From: a bacterium | Lineage (GTDB): Bacteria; SAR324; XYD2-FULL-50-16 | Reading direction: 5' to 3' | DNA: 64,000 bases | Assembly: GCA_018829445.1 (NCBI GenBank) | Contig: JAHJTV010000008.1 | Location: 1-64,000, forward strand | Shown: positions 53,121 through 62,734 of the stretch, piece after piece | Layout: every line of letters begins with the position of its first letter | How positions within the stretch are numbered: position 1 is the first letter of the stretch | Position numbers and translations under genes: made by a program | The notes under the pieces: generated by a model | The model's input: only the letters and a program-made list of their open reading frames with translations | Database searches by the model: none | What the model was told of the DNA's origin: nothing

Positions 53121-56100
53121 CTATTGAGTGGGTTCGTCCTGTTCTGTACGAAGAGCTCTAATCCTCATTTTGGAAAACTCGTATTCCCACCAACCTTCAA
53201 GGTAGGTTCCAAGCACCTCTTTATAGTGGTTGATTGCTTTTTGGGGGTCCTCGTTTCCTTCAGCCCAGAATCCGAGGGCAAAGTGAGCTGACAAAAGATA
53301 TTCGGGGCTTTCTAATGCCTTTTCGGTTAATTGAGTCTCTCTGTTGCTGTTTGCCAAGGTTTTTAAAATACTTTGAAACCAGGGATCTTCTATCTGTAGG
53401 GCTGCCTGCTCAATCTGTTCATCCTGCATGTTGTTCTTGTTTTTTTTGAGATTTAGAATCCCCAATTCAAGAATTTTCAAACTCAGGTAAGCCTTATTCT
53501 CACGACTACCCTGCTGAAAGAACTGTTTCGTGTTTTTCAGTGCCGACTCCCACTCTCCCTCCATTCCGTTAAAAAACGCCAGAGATATTAAGGCTTCCTT
53601 ATTTGTTGGATCAAGTTCCAAAATCCTGTTAAGGATCAGGATTTTATCGGCAATCCTGACAGAAGGATATAACAAACGGGTATATAAAGGTGCCAGCTCT
53701 TCTCTGCGGCCAATTCTGGTAAATTGGGCATCAAGTACGGATTCATAAAAGGAGGCAATGTCTGCCGTCAGTTTTGCCTTTTGCTTTACTCCCCGGGTAA
53801 GGACAATTTGTTGATTGTGGATCTGGTTCAACTCCGCCAGAGTTAAATAAAGCACCCAACTGTCCCTGTCGGCTGTTTTTGCTGCTTCCTTCAATAGTTT
53901 TTCCGCCTGTTGTTTGTTGTTTTTCTTTAGTTGAACCTGGGCGGCAATGTAATAAATCCAATTTTTTTCATTGGGATTCTGCCAACCGGAGAGAGCCTGT
54001 TGTATCATAATTGATCCCTCTAATATTCTTGTCAGAAAACCGAAGAACTCCGCCCGCGAGCGCCAATCCAAGGCAAGCAGTTTCTGACGTTGGGGGTTGG
54101 AAGAATGATTGTTTACTACCCAATCCATCAGATACAACATGAAGGTAACTTCATAGTAATCGGGGTCCATGGAAACAGCATGATTAAATAATATCCTGGC
54201 CCCCGTATAATCTCCATTACAAAAGTGTATAATCCCGGCTGCAGTAAACAGATCCGGCTCCAGGCTGAATTTCAACTCATTATCGGCTTGCTCTTGTGCC
54301 ATCAGCCAATCTCCCCGGAGAGCCAGCTCTTTTATTTGCTCTATTTTCTTATCCAGAGAGAGATCAATAATGCCTTTCCATTTGGATTGTCCTTCCTTCA
54401 GTTCATTGAGGAAGGTAACGGTTTTGGTAATGGGGAGTACCATGCCGATATCAGAAAGCGGTGCAAGCACGGGCATCAATCCTGATATCGTATCAAACAT
54501 GATTCCTGTTGCTATTCCAATCGCCCTGCCGTTAACATCAATGATGGGTCCGCCGCTGTTGCCTCTATATATGGATGTATCAACCTGGATAAAATCCTCA
54601 AAGGTACGTCTGACATTCCCTTTGGTCACACTGACATTGACACTGTTAACCTGGGTGCGGCTCCCCAATGGAAAACCGATTGTTATAACCGGGGATAGTT
54701 TTTTAATCGATTTGGCGTTCATCGACTCATCCAGAGGAATGGGATGCAACCCATCCGGCACCACATCTATTTTGAGGACTGCAAAATCATCTTTTAAGGG
54801 TGATCGTGAGATATAATCCTGGTGAACCAATGACCTTTCGATTCCGGCGATTTCCACTCTCGGTTTTCCATGGGATTGATATGCCGATTCGAGATGATAG
54901 ATATCATTGAGATCTGAGCTTTCTTCAAGCGTAGGGATTCGCTTATACGCCTTTTGTCCTTCAAACCAGAGATACATCTTGTAATCGAATTGCAGGTCAA
55001 GTTGTTGATATCTCATCTGTTGAATCATCATCATCAGATCACGATCCAGCAACCATGGAGCTGCAACATGACGATTGGTGATCAGATACCCCTCCTCATC
55101 CACCAGAAAAGCGGTACCCTCTGTTCTTCTTCTGTAGACTGTATTCTGATCCAATATCAGTGAATACTCAACCAATACGAATGCCACCGAATCGGAGTAG
55201 AGATTGGCATATTTCTGAAATTTTGCTTCCACATCCTGTTTAAAAAACCCAAAATAGGTCATTCCTCCCAATACACTGAAAAAAATAACCACAAGACCCA
55301 TTGCCAGGCCCCCTATCTTAAATCTCAGTTTTTGTATCTCTATAAATGGCTGGTATTTTTTATTGCTAAACACTTTTTTTACTTTCTCAGCTTTCTGCTC
55401 CTTCAGTTTTTGCAGGTAGTCAGCTACCTCCCTCATGGATTGGGGACGTAAAGAAGAATCTTGGGCCAGCATGAGTTTTAACAAAGTTTTGGCTTCATGT
55501 GGAATCTTAAGAGCACCAATCGAAGATAATGATGGACATCCACCCAGGTCGGCGGTTAGCAATTCCACGAAAATTTTTCCCAATGACCAGATATCACTTC
55601 GAAAATCGAGGGGTTTGTTATTAACAATGTCAGGGTGACAAATCAGGAGATCGTTCAACATGGTTCCCGGGATTTGGGGATTGTGGTTGAGAAAGCGGGA
55701 CAACTTGTAGTCGATTTTTACCTGAAGTTTATTCCCTTTTTTCTTGATAACAATGATGTCATTGAGCACCAGATGGGGAATAAAATGCCCGGATTCGTGC
55801 AGAATCGCCAGACTGGTTGCTATCTGGTGGAAAAGATCAAAAGCGATCCGAAGATCCTTCAATATTCCGGAAGCGAAAATTCGGCTCCACTCTTCGCCAT
55901 CGACCCACTCACTAACCCTGTACCAGAGGTTATCCGATGATTTTTTAATCTCATGGTGTTTGATGAATCCTTCATCAGGTAACTGATTCAGATGTTCCAG
56001 ACGGGTCTGAAGGCGATGTGCCGTCTGTTCATCCATGCCTGCCTGATCCTTAAATAACCTTATTAGAACAGGCGTGTTTGTTGATTCTTTTACACCTCGA

Positions 56101-56249
56101 CAGAGTATTGTGGCATGTCCTTCCTGTAGAATACCTTCAATTCGATAGTCATCTATTTTTTGTCGACCGCCTTTTACTTCATCTCCACAGGAGGGACATA
56201 TTGTCATGGATTCTGACAGGAGTTGATCACAAGTCTGACAAAGTTTCAT
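53121..56249 (-). CDS. Zinc-ribbon, pseudokinase, membrane helix, trypsin-like protease and TPR fusion protein
   Basis: This 1042-residue protein starts with a zinc ribbon (CQTC...CPSC). A protein-kinase-like domain follows (about residues 30-300). Its VAIK lysine is arginine (VLIRLF), HRD is HLV, and DFG is DYK, so it should be inactive. A membrane helix lies near 315-340 (GLAMGLVVIFFSVLGGM). The next domain is an HtrA-like trypsin protease with an intact triad: H394 (TNRHVA), D488 (DDFAVLKI) and S565 (RGNSGGP). The last 400 residues are TPR-like. Kinase side in, protease side out fits a signalling anchor. I chose the ATG at 56249 (AAGGA before it); a TTG at 56354 would add 35 residues. Confidence 0.85.
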   Translation of the reverse strand: MKLCQTCDQLLSESMTICPSCGDEVKGGRQKIDDYRIEGILQEGHATILCRGVKESTNTPVLIRLFKDQAGMDEQTAHRLQTRLEHLNQLPDEGFIKHHEIKKSSDNLWYRVSEWVDGEEWSRIFASGILKDLRIAFDLFHQIATSLAILHESGHFIPHLVLNDIIVIKKKGNKLQVKIDYKLSRFLNHNPQIPGTMLNDLLICHPDIVNNKPLDFRSDIWSLGKIFVELLTADLGGCPSLSSIGALKIPHEAKTLLKLMLAQDSSLRPQSMREVADYLQKLKEQKAEKVKKVFSNKKYQPFIEIQKLRFKIGGLAMGLVVIFFSVLGGMTYFGFFKQDVEAKFQKYANLYSDSVAFVLVEYSLILDQNTVYRRRTEGTAFLVDEEGYLITNRHVAAPWLLDRDLMMMIQQMRYQQLDLQFDYKMYLWFEGQKAYKRIPTLEESSDLNDIYHLESAYQSHGKPRVEIAGIERSLVHQDYISRSPLKDDFAVLKIDVVPDGLHPIPLDESMNAKSIKKLSPVITIGFPLGSRTQVNSVNVSVTKGNVRRTFEDFIQVDTSIYRGNSGGPIIDVNGRAIGIATGIMFDTISGLMPVLAPLSDIGMVLPITKTVTFLNELKEGQSKWKGIIDLSLDKKIEQIKELALRGDWLMAQEQADNELKFSLEPDLFTAAGIIHFCNGDYTGARILFNHAVSMDPDYYEVTFMLYLMDWVVNNHSSNPQRQKLLALDWRSRAEFFGFLTRILEGSIMIQQALSGWQNPNEKNWIYYIAAQVQLKKNNKQQAEKLLKEAAKTADRDSWVLYLTLAELNQIHNQQIVLTRGVKQKAKLTADIASFYESVLDAQFTRIGRREELAPLYTRLLYPSVRIADKILILNRILELDPTNKEALISLAFFNGMEGEWESALKNTKQFFQQGSRENKAYLSLKILELGILNLKKNKNNMQDEQIEQAALQIEDPWFQSILKTLANSNRETQLTEKALESPEYLLSAHFALGFWAEGNEDPQKAINHYKEVLGTYLEGWWEYEFSKMRIRALRTEQDEPTQ

Positions 56250-56968
56250 CGGATTCCTTGGTAAAACATCTTGTTCAATGGTACTTTTAAAAACAGGTGA
56301 GATTTGAATTGTTGTCGGCAGTGCCTTTTTCTCTCTTTGAGTCAATTTTATCAAATCTTCCAGTCATAAAGCAAGGTTTTAGAAAATTTTACATAATCAA
56401 GACGATAGTTTTATCAAGCGGAAAAGAGACTCGAAACGCGGGAACTGATCGATGATTGCCGGTGGTCATACCCCGGGAGAAGGATTATGATTGTCGCTCT
56501 GTTTCATTGTTCAGTCTGGTTTAATGATGTGGGGCACTAAAATTAAAAACCCAACCGACTGCTCATAAAGCTCAATAAAACTATGGCAGGGTTTTTAAGG
56601 TTTCTTTTTTGGAGATGGGGTGTGAATTAAAAACAGTTAACAATTGAGGTAAAAAGTACCCATATTGGCTCTAAACAGGCAAAAGATGAACAGATGGAGG
56701 AGTTATTTCAAGGCAATGCTAAATTGCAACACGGTCATGGAACTGCAACATTGACTTATTGGAAGCTAAGTAGAAGGGATGACAAGGCAAAAAGATTTAA
56801 TGGTAACCCCGCGTATTAAGGGGAAGATTTGCCGAAAGCCGTTAAATGTACCTGTAGGCATCGGCAACACACACCAACTTGAATTATCGCAAAAAAGAAG
56901 GTTGGATCTGAATATCCCGGATAACCGAATATCTTTAAACAATAAGATGAGGTATAAAAAGGAAATCT
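56250..56968. other. Gene-free stretch upstream of the pseudokinase-protease gene
   Basis: About 700 bp with only short, poorly supported ORFs. A minus-strand and a plus-strand ORF overlap near 56770-57040, and neither has a good start or recognisable product. It could be a decayed region. Confidence 0.4.
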
Positions 56969-57235
56969 TTATTCCCATCTTGCAGTCTGACAGCATTGCT
57001 CAAATTCAGCCAGGATTGCCAACTGTTCCTCTGTACAGCCCCTTATAGCTTCGTCCGTTGATGCGATTGCAAAGGCTTCATGATTATACTTGGGCTCCTC
57101 CACTGCACGACGGATGGACCAACCTGCTTCAAGTCGTTTTTGAATAGTTCTCTTGCCAACAGGTGAAACCTGCTCAAGTTCTTTTAATGTCCAGACTTTG
57201 TCTCTGTAAGTATATATTTTCGGTTTTCTTGACAT
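56969..57235 (-). CDS. Small helix-turn-helix-like protein
   Basis: This 88-residue protein resembles small phage- or plasmid-type proteins. Its pattern, YTYRDKVWTLKELEQVSPVG followed by KRTIQKRLEAGWSIRRAVEE, suggests a recognition helix for DNA or a site-specific binding role. The C-terminal tail contains two cysteines (GCTEEQLAILAEFEQCC). AAAGGGATT before the ATG is a good ribosome site. No neighbour suggests its role. Confidence 0.6.
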   Translation of the reverse strand: MSRKPKIYTYRDKVWTLKELEQVSPVGKRTIQKRLEAGWSIRRAVEEPKYNHEAFAIASTDEAIRGCTEEQLAILAEFEQCCQTARWE

Positions 57236-57531
57236 AATCCCTTTTTCGTCCGTTATCCAAAACCATATCTTGCATTCCAGGATTGATATGGACTGCTATA
57301 AATAACTGGCATTTTCTTTACAGGAAACATGCCAAAACTTAAAATCTTTAAAATCAGGCTGAATAACGCGCGGTAACATTCGAAATATTCGGGCTGTTTG
57401 GTACTTGATTATTTGTATCAGGATGACAGATAGCAAAAAAGCTGTTGAATTATTGGTGTGACATTATCTGATTGACTGGTATTGAAAAGGATTTATTGCT
57501 CTGCCGCGTGCACGGCACCTACTCACAATAT

Positions 57532-57547
57532 TGGCACCTGGACTGCA
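57532..57547 (+). promoter_or_regulatory. Sigma-54 promoter of the kinase/NtrC-type regulator operon
   Basis: TGGCACCTGGACTGCA matches the RpoN consensus with one mismatch in the -12 box (CTGCA for TTGCA) and exact 10-bp GG-to-GC spacing. The expected start of transcription is near 57559. A GCCGCGTGCACGGC palindrome-like stretch lies about 10 bp upstream. Otherwise 57236-57608 holds no gene. Confidence 0.65.
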
Positions 57548-57701
57548 CAAAACACCAAACCCGGGATTGACGAAGATCGAAAAAAGCGGAAAGATCACTG
57601 AAAGCTGATTGACTGCTAATTCGTCAGTTAATATCTTCTATAAAAATATCTGTCAAAAATGTCCATATCCTGTTTTTCAAACCTTATCTGCAAATTTTGC
57701 C

Positions 57702-59192
57702 ATGGATATCACCGATAGAAAACCGATGGAAATTGAACTCCAGGAAAGCCGGGAGAAATATCGATCACTATTCAACAATGCGTTGATCGGTCTGTTTCAG
57801 GCTTCCCTGGAACAGGATAGAATTTTGGAATGCAATGAACAAGCGGCAGAACTGTTCGGGTTCAAGTCTAGAGGCGAATTTCTCAAAAAGACTTCCCTGA
57901 AGAACCTGTTTGTAGATCCTGATACGCTTGAAAATAACATCAAAATGCTTGTTTCCCTGGAAAAAATCAATAACCAGGAAACTCAATTTTTTAAACAGGA
58001 TGGTTCTCTATTTTGGGGCAGATATTCATTAAGATTCTTTTCTGATAACAGCTGTATTGAGGGAGTCATAACCGATGTGACTCAACAGAAGGACGCCGAA
58101 AAAGCCCTGGGAGAAAGTGAAAAACGATTTCAGGACCTGGTTGAGAACTCACTGATGGGAATCAGCATCATCAGGTACAATGATTTTATCTATACGAATC
58201 CTGAACAAAAAAGGATTTTCAGCCCCAACCAAAACCTGAAGCTATTTGATAACCTGGATGTCCATGCGGATGATCGCTTGAAGTTTCAGCAGGTTTGTGC
58301 CGCCATCAAAATGAAACATCCCTTAAAATCGGACATTGAATTTAGATTCTTCCCGGATGAAAAATCAAAACAAAAACAGGAACCGAAACATATTGTCATC
58401 AGAACAGATTTGATCCTCTACAGAGGCGAACCCATGACCTTGTTGAATATGGTTGATATTACCCAAACAAAACGAATGGAGCAATTAGCCCTGCTGAAAA
58501 GCAAAATGACCTCGCTGGGTCACGTCTCTGTTGGTATTGCCCACGAGATTCGAAGTCCGTTAACGGGAATCAATCTCCTAATTGAGGGGATCAGGGAGAA
58601 TTTTAAACATCCGGATTCTGCGAGTGATATCCATGAACTGCTGGATCAGATTGAAAAAGCATCTTTAAAAATCGAAGCGGTTGTTAAACGGGTTTTAGAT
58701 TTTTCCCGTCCCTCCGAACTAAAGGTAAAATCAGATAATATTAACAATGCGATACAAGCTGCCATCGGACTATCCCAGACAGTCCTGTATAAAGATGATA
58801 TTATCCTGGAAACAGATCTAAAAACCGATCTTCCTTGTCTCTACATCGATAACCATATGATCGAGCAACTTTTTTTAAATCTCATCAACAATGCAGTGAC
58901 AGCTATGAAAGATCAGACAGCGTCGAAAATTATCCGTATCTGCTCAAACCGACAAGATAATGATATTTTGGTTTCAGTATCCGATTCAGGTCCGGGAATA
59001 CCTGATGACATCAAGGAAAAGATTTTTGATCCGTTTTTCTCAACAAGAAACCAGGGAGCGGGTGTCGGACTCAGTATCTGCCAGCGCATCATTACTGATC
59101 ACGGAGGTGTTATTTCCATTTCAACGTCAGAATATCACGGCGCTCAGGTCAATATCCGCCTTCCCATAGAAAAAAGACTGATAAGACGATGA
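57702..59192 (+). CDS. PAS-domain sensor histidine kinase
   Basis: This 496-residue kinase has two PAS/PAC units (starting near YRSLFNNALIGLF and FQDLVENSLMGIS). A dimerisation domain follows with the phosphorylated His in AHEIRSPLTGINLL, then a HATPase_c domain with LINNAVTAM, DSGPGIPDD and GVGLSICQRI. There is no membrane helix, so sensing is cytoplasmic. The start is odd: the reading frame opens with MDITDRKPME, the usual tail of a PAC motif, as if a preceding PAS domain had been lost. No ribosome site marks the ATG; a TTG at 57609 is also in frame. It overlaps the response-regulator gene by 4 bp. Confidence 0.85.
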   Translation: MDITDRKPMEIELQESREKYRSLFNNALIGLFQASLEQDRILECNEQAAELFGFKSRGEFLKKTSLKNLFVDPDTLENNIKMLVSLEKINNQETQFFKQDGSLFWGRYSLRFFSDNSCIEGVITDVTQQKDAEKALGESEKRFQDLVENSLMGISIIRYNDFIYTNPEQKRIFSPNQNLKLFDNLDVHADDRLKFQQVCAAIKMKHPLKSDIEFRFFPDEKSKQKQEPKHIVIRTDLILYRGEPMTLLNMVDITQTKRMEQLALLKSKMTSLGHVSVGIAHEIRSPLTGINLLIEGIRENFKHPDSASDIHELLDQIEKASLKIEAVVKRVLDFSRPSELKVKSDNINNAIQAAIGLSQTVLYKDDIILETDLKTDLPCLYIDNHMIEQLFLNLINNAVTAMKDQTASKIIRICSNRQDNDILVSVSDSGPGIPDDIKEKIFDPFFSTRNQGAGVGLSICQRIITDHGGVISISTSEYHGAQVNIRLPIEKRLIRR

Positions 59193-60577
59193 TACACTAT
59201 AAAATCTATCTTATTGACGATGAAGAGAGCATCCGTCATGGAATCGGAATAAATCTCAAGAGGGATTATGATATTCAGACGTTTGCCAACGCGGAAACCG
59301 CTTTATCACAAATTGAAAGAGCCATGCCCGACCTGGTATTGCTGGATATCGGACTTCCCGGAATGAATGGAATTGATGCTCTTAAGAGGATCAAATCAAT
59401 CAATCCCAATATTCTTGTCGTCATTATTACCGGCTTCGAGGATATCGACACGGTTATCACTTCAATGAAATTCGGGGCTTACGACTATATTGTCAAGCCC
59501 ATTCAAATTTCGGCTCTTCGGCATTGTATCACAAACGCCCTGGACACCATCAGACTGCAAAAGGAGGTTCAAGAGTTGCAAGGCAAAGCAATTCGGGAGA
59601 ATATGCCCTGTATCGTAGGCGAGAGCAACGCCATTCAGGATGTCATGCTGTTTATTCGCAAGGTAGCCAGCAGCCCGGTGACGCCTGTGCTGATAACCGG
59701 GGAATCCGGGACAGGGAAAGAATTGATTGCCGCCGCCATCCACTACCAGAGTCCAAATTTTAAAGGCCCCTTTGTAACCTTAAATTGTGCGGCTATCCCT
59801 GGTGAACTGATCGAAAGCGAATTATTTGGTTATGAGAAAGGAGCTTTCAGTGGTGCCAATGTAACCGGTAAAAAAGGATTGCTGGAAATAGCCAACGATG
59901 GCACCCTGTTTCTGGATGAAATCGGAGACCTCAGTCTCGCCGCTCAATCTAAACTGTTAAGATGGCTTGAAAACGGGAAATTCTACAAAGTTGGGGGGAC
60001 AGTCGAGCAGCAATCGACCGTCCGCATCGTCTCCGCAACTAACAAAAATTTGGAATCCCTGGTCGATTCGGAAGGATTCAGGCTGGATCTTTTTTATCGA
60101 ATTGGTGTTATCAAAGTTCAAATTCCCTCCCTGAAGGATAGAAAGGAGGATATTATCCCCATTGCAGAGTACTTCCTGGCTGAATTCAGCAACAGGTTTA
60201 ATAAGCCGTTCATTTCACTGTCGAAAGAGGCACAATCTGCATTGAGGCATCATCCTTGGAAAGGAAATATCCGGGAATTAAAAAACCTGATTGAGCGCGG
60301 GGTTATCATTGGGACACCCCCGGTGATCCATTCCGAAGATCTTGGGTTTTCCGCAAATAAAATAACTCCCAGCAGAAATGCCCCCATGGATTTAGGGCAA
60401 GGATTTCCTTCCCTGCCGAAGAATGGGATAGACCTGGAAAGCCTGGAAAAACACCTTATCAAAGAGGCATTGCGACAGGCTGAGGGAAATGATACCAAAG
60501 CTGCTGAATTATTAGGGCTGAGCTATTATGCATTCAGATATCGTCGGAAAAAATATGAAAGCACAACCGATCTGTGA
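59189..60577 (+). CDS. NtrC-type sigma-54 response regulator
   Basis: This 462-residue protein has a receiver domain with DD near residues 10-11, phospho-Asp in LVLLDIGLPG and the conserved Lys in YIVKPI. An AAA+ domain follows with Walker A GESGTGKE, the GAFSGA loop and Walker B FLDEIGD. The C-terminus is a Fis-type helix-turn-helix ending in YYAFRYRRKKY. It overlaps the histidine kinase gene by ATGA, so the two form one signalling pair. The sigma-54 promoter upstream suggests autoregulation. Confidence 0.95.
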   Translation: MIHYKIYLIDDEESIRHGIGINLKRDYDIQTFANAETALSQIERAMPDLVLLDIGLPGMNGIDALKRIKSINPNILVVIITGFEDIDTVITSMKFGAYDYIVKPIQISALRHCITNALDTIRLQKEVQELQGKAIRENMPCIVGESNAIQDVMLFIRKVASSPVTPVLITGESGTGKELIAAAIHYQSPNFKGPFVTLNCAAIPGELIESELFGYEKGAFSGANVTGKKGLLEIANDGTLFLDEIGDLSLAAQSKLLRWLENGKFYKVGGTVEQQSTVRIVSATNKNLESLVDSEGFRLDLFYRIGVIKVQIPSLKDRKEDIIPIAEYFLAEFSNRFNKPFISLSKEAQSALRHHPWKGNIRELKNLIERGVIIGTPPVIHSEDLGFSANKITPSRNAPMDLGQGFPSLPKNGIDLESLEKHLIKEALRQAEGNDTKAAELLGLSYYAFRYRRKKYESTTDL

Positions 60578-60690
60578 TACATTACGGATTGTTTAAGGTT
60601 TTACTACAGCTCTCCCCCCTCCTGATCTGTTTAACCTGTTTAATGATTCAAGCCCACATCTCTTAGTCCTACTCGATTTTCCTCCAGACC

Positions 60691-60780
60691 AACCCCTTTG
60701 ACGGTTCTCGGTATAAAAGCCGTCAAAGGGGTTGTATCAGGAATTGGCCAAATCACCATTCTTGATTGGCTAAATCGCCA
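60691..60780. promoter_or_regulatory. Inverted repeat and tandem 22-bp-period repeats upstream of a sensor kinase
   Basis: A perfect 14-bp inverted repeat, AACCCCTTTGACGG...CCGTCAAAGGGGTT, spans 60691-60733 with a 15-nt spacer and no T-tract. Immediately downstream, ATTGGCCAAATCACCA (60743) and ATTGGCTAAATCGCCA (60765) are direct repeats with a 22-bp period, two helical turns. They lie about 160-200 bp upstream of the next gene. The gap 60578-60942 holds no gene. Confidence 0.65.
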
Positions 60781-60942
60781 ACTCCATAACAACAAACTTG
60801 ATACAATAGAACAAGAATCACAGTTAATAGGCTGATATGCTGTCAAATGTAATAGACCTTTGAATTTGGTACTAAAAATGAAGTGTTGAACCACCAATAT
60901 AATAATAGAAGACGACACTAACCTCAAAGCTGATAGATATGT

Positions 60943-62679
60943 ATGAATTCAGTATTAAACGACCTAAAAAACCTGAATAGGTACAAAATTTTAATCATGG
61001 ACGATAATTCCAATACCTTAAAAAGTATGGAATTAATGCTGCGGAAAAATTTCGAAATCCATCTCGCGAGCTCAGGAGAAGAGGGCTTGGCAGCCATGGA
61101 TTCCTTCAAACCCGACTTTGTTTTGCTTGATGTTGAAATGGGGGGAATCAGCGGTTTTGAAACCTGCCGAAAGATCAAAAGCAAGCAGGAAAACAAGGAT
61201 GTTACCGTTATTCATATCTCTGCCAACTCGGAGGTTGAAGACCGCAGGGAAGGGTTTGAGGGGGGCGCTGATGACTACATCATTAAGCCGTTTCATTTTA
61301 TCGAATTGAACACCAAGATCAGGAATTTTATTCGACTGAAAGAACTGCCCCCCAGAGTTGAGGAAAATCTACAAAGGGTTATCGCTTCCAAAGATCAGGA
61401 GTTGGAAATGCTAAGAAAGCGGCTTGGTCAAGAACTAGCGCAAAAAATGGAGCTCCGCGACAAACTCAAAAAATCTGAGGAGAAGTACAGAAATGTGATT
61501 AATAACTCCAGGGATGGGATCTTCGTTGTTCAGAATGGAAACCTTTTGTATGTAAATTCAAAAACAATTCACATGACCGGCTACAGCTATGATGAGCTGA
61601 TAAATAATCCTTTCTCAATGGCTATCCACAATGATGATAAAAAGAAAGTTGAAGAGCGACACCAGAGAAGGATGCAAGGAGAAAATGTCACTCGTCGATA
61701 TCCCTTTCGCCTTTTTACCAAAGACAAAAAAATCAAGTGGGTGGAACTCAGGGTAGCCAATACTATATCATGGGGTGGAAAACCGGCGATCCTTGCATTT
61801 CTTTCTGATCTCACGGAACAAAATCAGATTTTAGAAGCGCGGCTGCAATCGGAAAAAATGATATCAGTTACCGGGCTGGCTGCAGGGCTTGCTCATGAAA
61901 TAAACAATCCCTTGGCAGCAGTCATGCAGAGTGCCCAAACCATTCTAAATCGGCTGGATCCTAACCTGAAATGCAATCAAAAAATTGCAGATCAATGTAA
62001 TATCAGCATGAATCAGATCAGAGCATACTTGCATGAAAGAAAGATTCTGTCAGGTTTGCAAACTATCAGGTTATCAGGTGAAAGAGCTTCCAATGTAATT
62101 CGTAACATGATGCAGTTTGTTGAAAAGAATGAATCTGCCATGATATCAACAAATTTGAACATGGTAATCTGTGATACAATCAAGCTCTTGCAAAAGGACA
62201 AAGGGGTGAGTAATTATTTCGACCTGGATTCGATTACATTCAAAACGAAACTGGCCGATAACCTCCCGGCAATTCCCTGTGTCAAAACGGAGATTGAAAA
62301 AGTATTGATAAATCTTCTGGTGAACGCGCTGCAATCAGTTAATGAAAATAAATCAGTACGACCGCCTGTCATAACAATTCGGTCAGTTTCCGAAGACGAG
62401 ATGGTGCGTGTGGAGGTGGAGGACAGCGGAGCGGGAATGAACGTAGCCACTCAAAGAAGACTGTTTGAACCATTTTTTTCTACCCGCCCCGTAGGAAACG
62501 GATTGGGAATCGGACTCTCGATCTCTTATATGGTTATCACCTACAACCATGACGGGACAATGAAAGTTGAATCCGACCCGAGCAAGGGATCCAAATTCAT
62601 ATTTAGAATTCCCCTAAAACGGCCAAAAAACGAGGTTCTGGACTCCGGTTTCATTGATATTATGGAAGCCATGAACTAA
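60943..62679 (+). CDS. REC-PAS sensor histidine kinase
   Basis: This 578-residue protein begins with a receiver domain (LIMDDNS, phospho-Asp in FVLLDVEMGG, Lys in YIIKPF). A coiled coil follows, then a PAS/PAC unit starting near YRNVINNSRDGIF and a HisKA domain with His in AHEINNPLAAVMQ. The HATPase_c domain has LLVNALQSV, DSGAGMNVA and GLGIGLSISYMV. It is soluble. A receiver before a kinase suggests control by another kinase or a cross-talk step. No partner regulator is adjacent. No strong ribosome site is seen before the ATG. Confidence 0.92.
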   Translation: MNSVLNDLKNLNRYKILIMDDNSNTLKSMELMLRKNFEIHLASSGEEGLAAMDSFKPDFVLLDVEMGGISGFETCRKIKSKQENKDVTVIHISANSEVEDRREGFEGGADDYIIKPFHFIELNTKIRNFIRLKELPPRVEENLQRVIASKDQELEMLRKRLGQELAQKMELRDKLKKSEEKYRNVINNSRDGIFVVQNGNLLYVNSKTIHMTGYSYDELINNPFSMAIHNDDKKKVEERHQRRMQGENVTRRYPFRLFTKDKKIKWVELRVANTISWGGKPAILAFLSDLTEQNQILEARLQSEKMISVTGLAAGLAHEINNPLAAVMQSAQTILNRLDPNLKCNQKIADQCNISMNQIRAYLHERKILSGLQTIRLSGERASNVIRNMMQFVEKNESAMISTNLNMVICDTIKLLQKDKGVSNYFDLDSITFKTKLADNLPAIPCVKTEIEKVLINLLVNALQSVNENKSVRPPVITIRSVSEDEMVRVEVEDSGAGMNVATQRRLFEPFFSTRPVGNGLGIGLSISYMVITYNHDGTMKVESDPSKGSKFIFRIPLKRPKNEVLDSGFIDIMEAMN

Positions 62680-62701
62680 GTCCTTCAAGGAAAATCAATG
62701 T

Positions 62702-62734
62702 TCCCTGCCATAGTAATTCTTCGACTGGCAGGGA
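62702..62734. terminator. Hairpin between convergent kinase and transporter genes
   Basis: TCCCTGCCA and TGGCAGGGA form a perfect 9-bp stem with a 15-nt loop, just after the transporter stop codon. The T content that follows is weak on both strands, so it may be a modest bidirectional terminator. Confidence 0.5.

Noticed and set aside
56766..57048. Overlapping ORFs on both strands, possible transposase remnants
   Set aside because: No transposase motif or terminal inverted repeats could be seen.
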